A DNA stretch of 64,000 bases from Zetaproteobacteria bacterium CG06_land_8_20_14_3_00_59_53 (lineage in GTDB: Bacteria; Pseudomonadota; Zetaproteobacteria; Mariprofundales; Mariprofundaceae). The notes under the pieces are model-generated. The model ran no database searches and was not told the origin of the DNA. It saw nothing but the letters and a program-made list of their open reading frames with translations. The translations under genes were made by a program, and so were the position numbers. Location: the NCBI GenBank assembly GCA_002779605.1, contig PEWE01000020.1, positions 1 to 64,000 of the forward strand, in the 5' to 3' direction. This document shows, piece after piece, positions 8,804-18,580 of this stretch (the first letter of the stretch is position 1; each line of letters starts with the position of its first letter).

Positions 8804-9595
8804 ATGTCGCTACGTCTGGGTCGTACTTCACTAAAAACCACCTACCAGTTCGCATCCTATGGGTTGTTTCTGGTTATCCTGCTACTCGGCAGTATCGCCA
8901 TGCTCAAGCTTGATATGTCCACCGATCTGAGCAACCAGATCATCCAGCGTTCGATCAATCAGATGCATCACGCCATGTTGCTACGCATCTCCGCCACCGA
9001 GGCGGCGATGCCGGTCAATGACTACATCATCCACGCCAATACCGGGGAGAAAGATGAGTACCGTCGCCTGCGCGGCAAAGTGGAAAGGGAATTCGCCGCC
9101 CTTGCCGCGATGCGGGGTTTCGAGCAGGGACAGCTCGATATGCTGGCCGATGCGCGTATCGAGTGGGACAAGGCCATGCAGGTGGCCGATGACATCATCG
9201 CCATGCCGCGACCGGTCGGCAATCCGCTGGCTGCTCAACGCATGGAGGATTTTGATCTGCTGATCGACAATGCATCGCAAACGCTGAGCCGTGTTTACGA
9301 TGCCGTATATGCGGAGAATATCAGCAGCGGCGAACATATCCGGCTCATCGAAACCCAGACCTATATCATTTCCGGCGCCCTGTTTCTGGCAGCGCTCGGT
9401 ATCGTGGTGTTCGGCATGGTCTGGATGCCGCGCAGCTTCTTCCCTCCGCTGCGCGAGGTCGCCAAGGGGATGCGGAAGCTCAGGCAGGGAGAGCTGGATC
9501 ACCGGGTGGACAGGGATGTGCCGATCGAGTTCATTTCGCTGGTGGATGGTTATAATGACCTGGCCGACGCCATCAGGGAGATGAAAAAGGATTGA
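8804..9595 (+). CDS. Membrane HAMP-domain protein without an output domain
   Basis: This 263-residue protein has a membrane helix at about 16-35, a periplasmic helical domain of about 145 residues resembling four-helix-bundle sensors of chemoreceptors, a second membrane helix at about 184-207 and a HAMP domain (PLREVAKGMRKLRQGELDHRVD through FNDLADAI-type YNDLADAIREM). It then stops: no kinase, GGDEF or methyl-accepting domain follows. The next gene starts 4 nt inside its stop codon and is unrelated, so this is not a simple frameshift. It may signal by hetero-association or be the stump of a longer receptor. An SD (GGGAGGGG) precedes ATG 8804. Confidence 0.75.
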   Translation: MSLRLGRTSLKTTYQFASYGLFLVILLLGSIAMLKLDMSTDLSNQIIQRSINQMHHAMLLRISATEAAMPVNDYIIHANTGEKDEYRRLRGKVEREFAALAAMRGFEQGQLDMLADARIEWDKAMQVADDIIAMPRPVGNPLAAQRMEDFDLLIDNASQTLSRVYDAVYAENISSGEHIRLIETQTYIISGALFLAALGIVVFGMVWMPRSFFPPLREVAKGMRKLRQGELDHRVDRDVPIEFISLVDGYNDLADAIREMKKD

Positions 9596-10161
9596 ATGCA
9601 GCTGACAACAATATCCCGGTCGGGCCGGACAGTATCGCGGTCGCGCTGGTGCATTATCCGGTGCTCAACCGGCTGGGGGAGACCTCGACCACGGCGATCA
9701 CCTCGATGGATGTGCACGATTTTGCGCGCACCTGTGCATTTTACGATGCGGGTCCGGTATATCTGATACATCCGGCTGAAGGCATGCATGCCATGGTGCG
9801 GGATATCTGCGGCTACTGGCAGGAGGGCGAGGGCGGGGCCCGCAATCCGGGGCGGCGCGAGGTGCTTTCGCATGTGAGATTGCTGCACTCTCTGCAAGAG
9901 GTCATGCAGGATGCGCCTTATAAATTATGGTACACCTCCGCCACACCGCCGCAGCAGGGTTTGCGGGATATTGAATCCCTGCGGGACGAATCCGGCCCGC
10001 ACCTGATTGTTTTCGGCACGGGATCGGGTCTGGATGCCTCGAAACTGCCGCCTGCAAATGGATGGTTGCGGCCCATCGAAGGTGCCGGTAAAGTGCGCCA
10101 CCTTTCGGTACGTGCAGCCCTTGCCATCTATATGGATCGCTGCAGTCGGCCGGAGAGGTAG
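9592..10161 (+). CDS. SPOUT-type RNA methyltransferase (PF09936 family)
   Basis: This 189-residue protein ends with a SAM-binding trefoil-knot pattern: LIVFGTGSGL, then WLRPIEGAGKVRHLSVRAALAIYMDR. The N-terminal half (VALVHYPVLNR, TSMDVHDFARTCAFYD, VYLIHPAE) fits the PF09936 family, usually encoded between trmD and rplS. Here it lies 24 nt before rplS, while trmD, rimM and rpsP are absent. It probably methylates RNA; the substrate is not established. The start is TTG 9592, overlapping the previous gene's TGA, with AAAAAGGA just upstream. No ATG is available in this frame nearby. Confidence 0.82.
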   Translation: MNAADNNIPVGPDSIAVALVHYPVLNRLGETSTTAITSMDVHDFARTCAFYDAGPVYLIHPAEGMHAMVRDICGYWQEGEGGARNPGRREVLSHVRLLHSLQEVMQDAPYKLWYTSATPPQQGLRDIESLRDESGPHLIVFGTGSGLDASKLPPANGWLRPIEGAGKVRHLSVRAALAIYMDRCSRPER

Positions 10162-10185
10162 TAGTTAGAGGTGTTGGAGGCTTAA

Positions 10186-10557
10186 ATGCGTGCATTGGAT
10201 GATGTAACCAAGGATCAGATTCGTAACGATATCCCGGCATTCCGCGAGGGCGATACCGTCCGCGTCAATGTTCGCGTGGTTGATTTCAAGGATACCAAGA
10301 AGGGTGTGGAGCGCCGCGAGCGCCTGCAGGCCTATGAAGGCGTTGTGATCGCGCGTCACAACAAGGGCATTTCCAGCTCTTTCACCGTGCGCAAGATTTC
10401 CGGTGGAGTCGGTGTGGAGCGTGTGTTCCCGCTGCATTCCCCGATGCTGGAGAGCATCAATGTAGTGCGTCACGGTCGCGTGCGTCGCGCCAAGCTGTAC
10501 TACCTGCGTGCACTCTCCGGTAAGGCTGCCCGTATCCGCGAGCGTCGCATCCGCTAA
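10186..10557 (+). CDS. rplS: 50S ribosomal protein L19
   Basis: This 123-residue protein matches L19 throughout: [57 protein letters not shown] and the basic C-terminus [13 protein letters not shown]19 sits at the 30S-50S interface. TTGGAGG lies 7 nt before the ATG. It follows the PF09936 methyltransferase gene and ends at a strong terminator. Confidence 0.98.
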   Translation: MRALDDVTKDQIRNDIPAFREGDTVRVNVRVVDFKDTKKGVERRERLQAYEGVVIARHNKGISSSFTVRKISGGVGVERVFPLHSPMLESINVVRHGRVRRAKLYYLRALSGKAARIRERRIR

Positions 10558-10587
10558 TTACGGCGGTGTGCCCGAGGAAGATCATTG

Positions 10588-10624
10588 CAAGGGGCCCGTT
10601 GGGGCCCCTTGTTGTTTGTTGTTT
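10588..10624 (+). terminator. Rho-independent terminator after rplS
   Basis: A perfect 10-bp GC-rich stem (CAAGGGGCCC / GGGCCCCTTG, 10588-10597 with 10602-10611) with a GTTG loop is followed by the T-rich tract TTGTTTGTTGTTTC. It closes the rplS transcript before glyA. Confidence 0.85.
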
Positions 10625-10673
10625 CAATATTAAGCATCAATTACCGTTGCTGCCCCATACCGAGGAGGGATAG

Positions 10674-11930
10674 ATGAGCGAGCGTTCCGATTTCTTTCAT
10701 GCCGATCTGGCCGACACTGCCGTTGCCGAGGCGATTGCCGCCGAGCTCGGTCGCCAGCAGCACACCCTGGAGCTGATTGCCAGCGAAAATATTGTGTCCA
10801 GGGCCGTGATGCAGGCGCAGGGCTCGGTGATGACCAATAAATACGCCGAGGGCTATCCCGGCCGCCGTTACTACGGTGGTTGCGAGCATGTGGACAAGGT
10901 CGAGGCGCTGGCTCAGGAGCGCGCGAAAAAGCTGTTCGGTGTGAAGCATGCGAATGTACAGCCGCATTCCGGCTCGCAGGCCAATATGGCCGTCTACATG
11001 GCCGTACTCAATCCGGGCGATACCATCATGGGCATGGATCTTTCGCATGGCGGACATCTGACCCACGGCTCACCGGTGAACTTCTCCGGTCGTCTGTACA
11101 ATGTCGTGGCATACGGCGTGCGCGAGTCCGACGAGCGTATCGATTACGATGTCATGCAGCAGCTGGCCGACGAGCACAAGCCTAAGATGATTATCGGCGG
11201 TGCTTCTGCCTATGAACGCGAGATCGACTTCGCACGTATGCGCAAGATCGCCGATTCCGTCGGCGCCATCCTGTTCGTGGACATGGCACACTATGCGGGC
11301 CTGATCGCTGCCGGTGCCTATCCGAGCCCCGTTGGGCATGCGCATGTGATTACTACCACCACGCATAAAACCCTTCGCGGTCCGCGCGGTGGCATGATCC
11401 TCACCGACGATGACGATCTGGCCAAGAAGCTGAACTCGCGCATCTTCCCCGGCATCCAGGGTGGTCCGCTGATGCATGTGATCGCTGCCAAAGCCGTGGC
11501 TTTCGGCGAGGCGCTGGGCGGGCAGTTCCAGCGCGACCAGAAGCAGGTGGTGCTCAATGCGCGAGCACTGGCTGACACATTGACGGCAGGCGGCCTGCGT
11601 GTGGTCTCCGGAGGGACGGATTGCCACATGTTCCGCGTGGATGTGCGTCCGCAGGGCATCACCGGCAAGGTCGCCGAGGAAGCCCTTGAGGCTGCCGGCA
11701 TCACGGTGAACAAGAACACCATCCCGTTCGATCCGGAAAGCCCGTTCGTGACCAGCGGTGTGCGTATCGGCGCTTCGGTGATCACTGCGCGCGGTATGCT
11801 GGAAGCCGAGGCGAGAGCGATCGGCGAGATGATCCTCAAGGTGCTGTCTGCTCCCGAGGATGCCTCCGTGCATGCGGCAGTGGCTGCTGAAGTGCGCGCA
11901 CTGACCGATCGCTTCCCGATCTACGACTGA
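10674..11930 (+). CDS. glyA: Serine hydroxymethyltransferase
   Basis: This 418-residue PLP enzyme interconverts serine and glycine with tetrahydrofolate, supplying one-carbon units. Hallmarks are [43 protein letters not shown], the cofactor lysine in [14 protein letters not shown] and [15 protein letters not shown] near the end. The length is normal for bacteria. GAGGAGGG precedes the ATG by 5 nt. It starts after the rplS terminator and probably leads a transcript with nrdR, leuB and asd. Confidence 0.98.
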   Translation: MSERSDFFHADLADTAVAEAIAAELGRQQHTLELIASENIVSRAVMQAQGSVMTNKYAEGYPGRRYYGGCEHVDKVEALAQERAKKLFGVKHANVQPHSGSQANMAVYMAVLNPGDTIMGMDLSHGGHLTHGSPVNFSGRLYNVVAYGVRESDERIDYDVMQQLADEHKPKMIIGGASAYEREIDFARMRKIADSVGAILFVDMAHYAGLIAAGAYPSPVGHAHVITTTTHKTLRGPRGGMILTDDDDLAKKLNSRIFPGIQGGPLMHVIAAKAVAFGEALGGQFQRDQKQVVLNARALADTLTAGGLRVVSGGTDCHMFRVDVRPQGITGKVAEEALEAAGITVNKNTIPFDPESPFVTSGVRIGASVITARGMLEAEARAIGEMILKVLSAPEDASVHAAVAAEVRALTDRFPIYD

Positions 11931-11982
11931 GTTGGCGGACATGCTTGTTTTCCGTCGTTGCGACTGACCGGGCAGACCGGTC

Positions 11983-12444
11983 ATGCATTGCCCGTTCTGT
12001 TCCAATGACGATACGCGCGTGATCGATTCACGCGTGGCGGAAGGCGGTGCCGCAGTGCGCCGCCGGCGCGAGTGCGAGGTGTGCGGCAAGCGTTTCTCAA
12101 GTTATGAGCGGGCCGAACTGCGTCTGCCGATGGTGATCAAGAAAGACGGAACCCGGCAGACCTTCGATGAGAGGAAGATACGCGGCGGCATGCAGAAGGC
12201 GCTGGAAAAGCGACCGGTGAGTGCCGATGCGCTGGAGCAGGGCGTGCAGGCGGTGATCCGTGCTGCTCAGGAGAGCAGTGAATCGGAGATCCCGGCAGGC
12301 AGCATCGGTGATTATGTCATGGAGCAGTTGCGTCAGCTCGATGGTGTGGCTTATATCCGTTTCGCGTCGGTGTATCGTGAGTTCAAGGATGTGGATGAAT
12401 TTGTAGCCGCGGTGAAGTCGGCTATGCGAGTCAAGGGAGAGTAA
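11983..12444 (+). CDS. nrdR: Transcriptional repressor NrdR
   Basis: This 153-residue regulator has the N-terminal zinc ribbon (MHCPFCSND, then CEVCGKRF) followed by an ATP-cone domain ([19 protein letters not shown] through [12 protein letters not shown]). NrdR senses ATP/dATP and represses ribonucleotide reductase genes by binding paired NrdR boxes. No nrd gene is in the window. The order glyA-nrdR is common in proteobacteria. The gap to leuB is 2 nt. Confidence 0.97.
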   Translation: MHCPFCSNDDTRVIDSRVAEGGAAVRRRRECEVCGKRFSSYERAELRLPMVIKKDGTRQTFDERKIRGGMQKALEKRPVSADALEQGVQAVIRAAQESSESEIPAGSIGDYVMEQLRQLDGVAYIRFASVYREFKDVDEFVAAVKSAMRVKGE

Positions 12445-12446
12445 AC

Positions 12447-13529
12447 ATGGGTGTGAAGATTGCAGTATTGCCGGGTGATGGCATCGGTCGCGAGATCGTA
12501 CGTGAGGCACTGAAGGTCATGGGCGTGCTGAACAGCGCCTACGGCCTGAATGCCGAGTGGGAAGAGGCTGCCATCGGTGGCGACGGTTATGACACCTCCG
12601 GCGATCCGTATCCCGAAGCGACGCGCAAGCTGGCGCATGCCAGTGATGCGGTGCTGCTCGGAGCAGTGGGTGGTCCGAAGTGGGAGCCGCTGGACAAGCC
12701 TTTGCGTCCGGAGGCCGGCCTGCTCGGCATTCGTGCCGAGCTCGGGCTGTTCGCCAACTATCGTCCTGCCAGAGTGTACGATCAGTTGCTGGGTGCTTCG
12801 ACTCTGAAGCCGGAAGTGGTGCAGGGCGTGGATATTCTGGTGGTGCGCGAACTGGTATCGGGCGTGTATTTCGGTCAGCCGCGTGGTTTCGAGCAGGTGA
12901 ACGGTGAGCGGCGCGGTTTTAATACGATGGGCTATTGCGAATCGGAAGTCGAGCGCATCGCCCGCACCGCCTTTGCCGCCGCTCGCCTGCGTTCCAACCG
13001 CGTGTGCAGCGTGGACAAGGCCAATGTGCTGGAGGTCTCGGAGCTCTGGCGCGAAACTGTGATCCGCGTCAAAGAAAGCGAGTTCCCGGATGTCGAGCTT
13101 ACGCACATGTACGTCGATAACGCTGCCATGCAGCTGATCCGCAATCCGAAACAGTTCGATGTGATGGTCACCGGTAATCTGTTCGGTGATATCCTCTCGG
13201 ACGAGGCTTCCATGCTGACCGGTTCGATCGGCATGTTGCCGTCTGCATCCATCGGTGAGAAGTTCGCCATGTACGAGCCAATCCACGGCTCCGCACCCGA
13301 TATCGCGGGTCAGGACAAGGCCAATCCGCTGGCAACGATCCTTTCCGTGGCCATGATGCTGCGCTATTCGCTCGGCAAGGCCGATCTGGCCGCCAAGGTC
13401 GAGGCAGCTGTCGAGGCTGTGCTTGATGACGGCGTGCGTACGCTGGATCTGGCCGGCGGGAGCCGCACGGTTTCCTGTTCCGGCATGGGTGATGCGGTTA
13501 GTGAAAAACTTAGGGCAATGGCGGGTTGA
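12447..13529 (+). CDS. leuB: 3-isopropylmalate dehydrogenase
   Basis: This 360-residue enzyme oxidatively decarboxylates 3-isopropylmalate in leucine synthesis using NAD. The sequence shows [11 protein letters not shown] at the start, [35 protein letters not shown] and the NAD-site block [35 protein letters not shown] marks the C-terminal half. It sits 2 nt after nrdR and 0 nt before asd, where TGATG joins stop and start. leuC and leuD are not in the window. Confidence 0.97.
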   Translation: MGVKIAVLPGDGIGREIVREALKVMGVLNSAYGLNAEWEEAAIGGDGYDTSGDPYPEATRKLAHASDAVLLGAVGGPKWEPLDKPLRPEAGLLGIRAELGLFANYRPARVYDQLLGASTLKPEVVQGVDILVVRELVSGVYFGQPRGFEQVNGERRGFNTMGYCESEVERIARTAFAAARLRSNRVCSVDKANVLEVSELWRETVIRVKESEFPDVELTHMYVDNAAMQLIRNPKQFDVMVTGNLFGDILSDEASMLTGSIGMLPSASIGEKFAMYEPIHGSAPDIAGQDKANPLATILSVAMMLRYSLGKADLAAKVEAAVEAVLDDGVRTLDLAGGSRTVSCSGMGDAVSEKLRAMAG

Positions 13530-14563
13530 TGATGAGCGACTATTTACCGAATAAGGATGCATACAATGTGGCCGTGGTCGGTGCGACCGGTGCTGTCGGC
13601 CAGACCATGCTCGAGATCCTCGCCGAGCGGAATTTTCCGATCGCGGATCTGGTGCTCGTGGCTTCCAGCCGCAGTGCGGGCTCGCGCGTCGAGTTCAAGG
13701 GCAGGGAATACGTCGTGCAGGATCTGGAGACCTTCGATCCGGCAGGTCTGGATATTGCTCTGTTTTCCGCCGGTGGCGGCACATCTTTGAAGCATGCCCC
13801 GCGTTTTGCCGAGGCGGGCTGCTATGTGGTGGATAATTCCAGCGCATGGCGCATGCACGATGATGTGTGTCTGGTTGTGCCGGAAGTGAATCCGCACGCC
13901 CTTTCCATGGCCAGAGCGAACCGCATCATCGCCAACCCGAATTGCTCGACCATCCAGATGGTGGTGGCGCTCAAGCCGCTGCATGATGCCGTGCCGATCA
14001 AGCGTGTGGTGGTTTCCACCTATCAGGCTGTGTCCGGTGCAGGTGGCAAGGCCATCGAAGAGCTTGCCGAGCAGACCCGCAGCCTGCTGCTGGGTAACGA
14101 AGCCAAAGTGAATATGCTGCCGGCACGCATTGCCTTCAATGTGATTCCGCAGATCGATGTGTTCATGGAAGACGGTTACACCAAGGAAGAGCGCAAGATG
14201 ATGGATGAAACGCGCAAGATCATGGAGGCGGATATCGCGGTAACCGCCACCACGGTCCGCGTGCCGGTGTTCTACGGGCACTCCGAATCGGTGAATGTCA
14301 CATTCACCGGTCCGATGACAGCCGATACGGCGCGTAGCCTGCTTGCTGATGCCGAAGGTGTGTGTGTGGTGGACGATCCGGCAACGGCCGATTATCCGCT
14401 TGCCAGCGAGGCCGGCGGCACCGATCCGGTGTGGGTCGGGCGTATCCGTGAAGACAAATCTTGCCCTGATTCCTTGCATTTATGGGTGGTTGCTGATAAT
14501 GTCCGTAAGGGTGCGGCTCTAAATGCCGTTCAGATTGCGGAATTACTTGTTTCGGAACATTGA
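13529..14563 (+). CDS. asd: Aspartate-semialdehyde dehydrogenase
   Basis: This enzyme of about 344 residues reduces aspartyl phosphate to aspartate semialdehyde. It shows the NADP motif VVGATGAVGQTMLEIL, the catalytic cysteine in IANPNCSTIQMV and STYQAVSGAGGKAIEEL. The likely start is ATG 13529, overlapping the leuB stop by one base; TTG 13526 and ATG 13532 are alternatives. Besides lysine, threonine and methionine, its product is the co-substrate of the carboxynorspermidine synthase encoded at 4466-5686. Confidence 0.97.
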   Translation: MMSDYLPNKDAYNVAVVGATGAVGQTMLEILAERNFPIADLVLVASSRSAGSRVEFKGREYVVQDLETFDPAGLDIALFSAGGGTSLKHAPRFAEAGCYVVDNSSAWRMHDDVCLVVPEVNPHALSMARANRIIANPNCSTIQMVVALKPLHDAVPIKRVVVSTYQAVSGAGGKAIEELAEQTRSLLLGNEAKVNMLPARIAFNVIPQIDVFMEDGYTKEERKMMDETRKIMEADIAVTATTVRVPVFYGHSESVNVTFTGPMTADTARSLLADAEGVCVVDDPATADYPLASEAGGTDPVWVGRIREDKSCPDSLHLWVVADNVRKGAALNAVQIAELLVSEH

Positions 14564-14623
14564 TGCGCTTGTGATGTCGGCTGCTTGATGCGAGAGGCGG
14601 GTCGCCAAAAGGGAGATTGCCGT

Positions 14624-17600
14624 ATGTTCGTTGGATTGCGGAATGTGCTGCTGCTGTCTGTATGTCTGATATTCGCTGCCGGCCAGGCCGGTGCTGTTGC
14701 GCTTGGCAAGATCGAGGTCACCAGCCATCTCGGTGAAACCTTCTTCGCCGAGGCTCCGCTGCAGCTTGATTCAGGCGAGAAGATTTCCGATGTCACTGTT
14801 GAAATGGCAGCCCCTTCCGATTATCAGATTCTGGAAGTGTTCCGTGACCCCGCGCTGAACAGCCTGGCTGTTGAAGTCGTCAATGATCTGCGCGGGCCTC
14901 GTGTCGTGATCAGTTCGAATCAGGCAGTGGATACGCCTTACTTCAATCTGGTTCTCAAGATGCGTCACGGGCATGCCACCAATTTCAAGAAGTACCCCGT
15001 ATTCCTCGATCTTCCCGAACAGGTCCGCCCGGCAGCACCCGCGCCTGTCGAACCACAGCCCGCACAGGTCGAGTCTGTGCAGCAGGCCCCTGAAGTATCC
15101 GCCGTTGATATTCGTCCGATCGAACCGGTGGCCCCTGTATATGAACCGGCACCCGCTGCGTATGCCGAAACGGATCAGCGAGCCCCGATCGAGCCGACCG
15201 GCTCTGAATTCAATCCTTACGACGGTTGGGCACGTACCAGTCGTTATGGTCCGATGGTGCGCGGTGACACGATTACAACCGTGGCCCGGCGTCTGCGCGT
15301 TGATGAGCGCTACACGATCAACCAGATCATGGTCGGACTGTTCAATAAGAACAAAGACAAGTTCCGCGAAGGCAATATCAACCTGATCAATGCGGGTACC
15401 TATCTGAATGTGCCATCTGCTGCCGAGGTTGAATCTGTACCGGCCAGCGAAGCCGAGGCATTGATCAAACAGCAGGAAAAGCAGTGGAAGAACCTGCGTA
15501 ACCAGCCCGTCTATGCCGCCGAGGCAGAGGCTCAGGAAAACCGCTACAGGGCACGCGTTAATATCGGTCAGTCCGCATCCGGGACAGCAGCTGCGCCAAT
15601 GCCGCAGGACAATATGCCGGCGCAGGCGGGAGCTGACATGATGGGCAATCAGCCCGTGCAGCAGGGGGATGCTTCAGCACAGGCGATGGCCGATCAGATG
15701 CGCGCATTGCAGGAGGAAAACCTCCGTTTGCAACAGGCATTGAAGGAATCCGAGGCCAGTGCCGCCGCCGCGCCACCGGCAACAGCTGATTCGGCTGCAG
15801 CGGACGAGAGAGTTAAAAAGCTGGAACTGACTGTCGCACGTTTGCAGCGCCAGCTCGTGCTGGTGAATCAGGAACTTGAAACGGCCAAATCGCAGGATAT
15901 GAATGCGCTGACCTATGTGATGGGCGGCATCATCCTGCTGCTGATCGCCGTTGCCGGATACCTCCTGTTCCTGTTGCGCCGTGATCGGCCTCATGCATCC
16001 ATGCAGGAGACGTCTGCCGCATCTGATGTCATGCCAGCCGTGGCTGCAATGGCTGCACCGGTGGCCGCAGCCATGACAGACGAAATTGACAGCAACGAAG
16101 CTGCGTTGAACGGAATGGATGCCGAGTCAATTGCCGCCTCACTGGACAGCGAGCCAGTGCAGGAAGCGGACATCGACATGTCCAATGATTCCATGCTGTT
16201 TGAACAAAAGGCACCGTCGGCTCAGGCTGGTGTGGATTATCTGGCCGAGGCCGAAGTCTATCTGCGTTATGGTATGGACGACGAGGCGTTGCAGCAGATG
16301 CATCTGGCCATCGAACAGAGGCCGGACAATCTGGAAGCACATCAGAAACTAGTGAGTTTCCTGCAGTCGCGGGGCGATGATGCCGCTGTTACAGCAGCCA
16401 TCGAGGCAGCCCGTAGCGCTCTGCGGGGAGCAGACCTGGAAGCCTTAGAGAATTCCATGCCGGCCAGTCAGGCGGACGATGTCGATGTGCTCGCTGACGA
16501 ATCCGGCGACGACATCGATTTCGATGATGTGCTTGCCAGAGCTGAGGAATCAACCGAAGAGCCTGCACAGGCAGGGTCGGAGGATGAAGGTTCCGCGGAC
16601 GATATGTCCATTGATCTGGGCGATATGGTTTCGGGTACGCAGATTGCGGCATCTGCCGGCTCAGCAGACGATGCCGGCCTGGATTTCACAGGTCTGTCTG
16701 CGCAGGACGGGTCGGATGAGGAACCGGCAGAAAGTGCCGGTACTGAAGATGTGGCGGTACCCGGCGGGCTGGATGATGAAGGCGATCTTGATTTTGTCAG
16801 CTCGATCGAAATATCCGAAGCGGATGAGGTTGAGGCTGAAGATGACGCAGATGCAGATGTTGCTGCTGCCGATGATGGATCAGGGCTGGATTTTTCGCTG
16901 GATGACGAGTCGCAGGACGACAGTGAACTTGGCGATATGTTGCAGTCCTTGTCCGGCGAAGATGCAGCGGAAGAAGATGATACCGGACTTGCATTCGATT
17001 CCCCTGAGGATGCTGCTGAAGAAGACACTGCTCTGTCATCCGAAGTGGCTTCCCTGGATGATGATGAACTGGGTCTGGATGAGATTCTGGGCGAATTCGC
17101 CAAAGACGCTGATGGCGAATCTTCGGATGGAATTGATTTCGCCTCGGCAGGCAGCGGTGTAACCACCTACGAGCAGAATGCCGATGATGAAATCGTGCCG
17201 GAAACCGTGATCGATAGCGGTTCGGACGATGAGCTCGGCATCGATGCCATCCTCGGCGAATTCGCCATGCACGAAGCAGAAGGATCTGACGAGGCCGCTG
17301 ACGAGGGCTCAGTTCCGGAGACTGTTATCGAGGCCGATGCAACCGAAGACGACGACCTCGGTCTGGATGACATCCTGGGACAGCTTGATTCCTACTCAGC
17401 CGATGCCGGAGAGGGTGCCACGGGAGCAGATTCCGATGTGGTCGCCTCCACCTCCGATGCCATTGCCGATATGCCGGAAATGGATGTCAGCGACGAGTTG
17501 GATGACTTGCTGGCTGAATGGGGTCAAGAGGGCGAAGGTCTGGATTTCGAGGCAGGTCCGGAAAGTCTTGACCTCGACCGTGCGCGCAGCCTGCTGGCAG

Positions 17601-17803
17601 AAAACCAGCTCGACGATGCCGAGGCCGCGCTGACCTCCGCACTGGCCGGAGATCGTCGTGGTGACGCATTGATCGGTCTGGCCGAGGTGGCGGCAAAGCG
17701 TGGAGATAGCGCACGCAGCAGCGAGCTTCTGGCAGAGGCCGAGGATCTGCTCGACGACAGCAATCGTGACTGGTTCGATTCGGTGAGAAACCTGTCAGCC
17801 TGA
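14624..17803 (+). CDS. fimV: FimV-like polar hub protein
   Basis: This 1059-residue protein starts at ATG 14624 (GGGAG 8 nt upstream), giving a clean signal peptide (LLLSVCLIFAAGQAGA). Then come the FimV N-terminal domain (ALGKIEVTSHLGETFFAEAPL, about 22-130), a Pro/Ala/Gln linker, a LysM peptidoglycan-binding domain (about 208-265), a coiled coil (about 355-425), one membrane helix (about 429-451) and a very acidic cytoplasmic half. That half contains a TPR-like segment (YLRYGMDDEALQQMHLAIEQRPDN), three copies of a DELGLDEILGEF-type motif (nt about 17060, 17225, 17350) and the C-terminal FimV-type helical domain. FimV organises the cell pole, type IV pili and twitching in gammaproteobacteria. 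The asd-fimV-truA order is typical. Confidence 0.93.
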   Translation: MFVGLRNVLLLSVCLIFAAGQAGAVALGKIEVTSHLGETFFAEAPLQLDSGEKISDVTVEMAAPSDYQILEVFRDPALNSLAVEVVNDLRGPRVVISSNQAVDTPYFNLVLKMRHGHATNFKKYPVFLDLPEQVRPAAPAPVEPQPAQVESVQQAPEVSAVDIRPIEPVAPVYEPAPAAYAETDQRAPIEPTGSEFNPYDGWARTSRYGPMVRGDTITTVARRLRVDERYTINQIMVGLFNKNKDKFREGNINLINAGTYLNVPSAAEVESVPASEAEALIKQQEKQWKNLRNQPVYAAEAEAQENRYRARVNIGQSASGTAAAPMPQDNMPAQAGADMMGNQPVQQGDASAQAMADQMRALQEENLRLQQALKESEASAAAAPPATADSAAADERVKKLELTVARLQRQLVLVNQELETAKSQDMNALTYVMGGIILLLIAVAGYLLFLLRRDRPHASMQETSAASDVMPAVAAMAAPVAAAMTDEIDSNEAALNGMDAESIAASLDSEPVQEADIDMSNDSMLFEQKAPSAQAGVDYLAEAEVYLRYGMDDEALQQMHLAIEQRPDNLEAHQKLVSFLQSRGDDAAVTAAIEAARSALRGADLEALENSMPASQADDVDVLADESGDDIDFDDVLARAEESTEEPAQAGSEDEGSADDMSIDLGDMVSGTQIAASAGSADDAGLDFTGLSAQDGSDEEPAESAGTEDVAVPGGLDDEGDLDFVSSIEISEADEVEAEDDADADVAAADDGSGLDFSLDDESQDDSELGDMLQSLSGEDAAEEDDTGLAFDSPEDAAEEDTALSSEVASLDDDELGLDEILGEFAKDADGESSDGIDFASAGSGVTTYEQNADDEIVPETVIDSGSDDELGIDAILGEFAMHEAEGSDEAADEGSVPETVIEADATEDDDLGLDDILGQLDSYSADAGEGATGADSDVVASTSDAIADMPEMDVSDELDDLLAEWGQEGEGLDFEAGPESLDLDRARSLLAENQLDDAEAALTSALAGDRRGDALIGLAEVAAKRGDSARSSELLAEAEDLLDDSNRDWFDSVRNLSA

Positions 17804-17836
17804 TCGCCGTCTGCGCGCTGAATTGACGCTTCAAGG

Positions 17837-18580
17837 TTGCAATTGAGCGAGTTTCCTGCACAACAAACACCCCGGATACATCCGGCGAGACGCATTCACC
17901 CGCTGGGACGGTTGTCGTTTGCCGTGGGCATGCTTGCCACGCTCCTGCTTGTGCAGCGCGATATCCCGGGAATGTCCGTGCTGCTCGTGATCAGCATGCT
18001 CCTGATATCGTGGCTGAGCGCCAGCTGGTTGCCCGTATGGCGTGCCGCGCGTCTCCTGCTCTGGCTTGTGTTACCGATCCTGTGTCTGCATATGCTATTC
18101 ACCCCCGGTGAGTTGCTCTGGCCGGCTAGCTGGCTGCATGTCACCCGCGAGGGATGGCATGAGGGGGTTTTACTGGGCCTGAGATTGAGTGCGATGTTCT
18201 ATGCGGCCATGCTGGTCTCCCGTTCCCTGAGTCGCGAGGAATGGGTCTGGTGCTGCCTGAGTCTGCCTGTGCTCGGAGCGTTTCTGCTGCCCTATGTAAA
18301 GTTGTCTTTACCCATGCGGGGGATGGCCAGCCAGGCACTGTCACAGGCGCGCATGACCATCAGCCTGAGGTCCGCATGGCGTGATGCAGCAGCTATCCCG
18401 CGTGCACTCGGGGATGCCATCGAAAACGTCTGGCATGCATCGGACAGTCAGGCTGAACAGCTATGGAAGAACTGGGATCAAGAAGAAGCTGCGCGCCGGG
18501 TGTCGGGAAATGTTACTGCCGGGATTCTGCTTGCCGTGCTCGGTGTGCTGATGCCTGTCTCTGTATGGATGGTCGGATGA
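17837..18580 (+). CDS. EcfT/CbiQ-like membrane protein, solitary
   Basis: This 247-residue protein has about five hydrophobic helices and an amphipathic cytoplasmic region, as in the T component of energy-coupling-factor vitamin/metal importers. The helical region before the last membrane helix shows SQALSQARMT, where EcfT usually has its first Ala-Arg-Gly signature, but the second signature is degenerate (SDSQAEQLWKNW). No EcfA ATPase or S component gene is near. The start is TTG 17837 or TTG 17843; no ATG is possible early. It overlaps truA by 4 nt (ATGA). Function uncertain. Confidence 0.65.
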   Translation: MQLSEFPAQQTPRIHPARRIHPLGRLSFAVGMLATLLLVQRDIPGMSVLLVISMLLISWLSASWLPVWRAARLLLWLVLPILCLHMLFTPGELLWPASWLHVTREGWHEGVLLGLRLSAMFYAAMLVSRSLSREEWVWCCLSLPVLGAFLLPYVKLSLPMRGMASQALSQARMTISLRSAWRDAAAIPRALGDAIENVWHASDSQAEQLWKNWDQEEAARRVSGNVTAGILLAVLGVLMPVSVWMVG

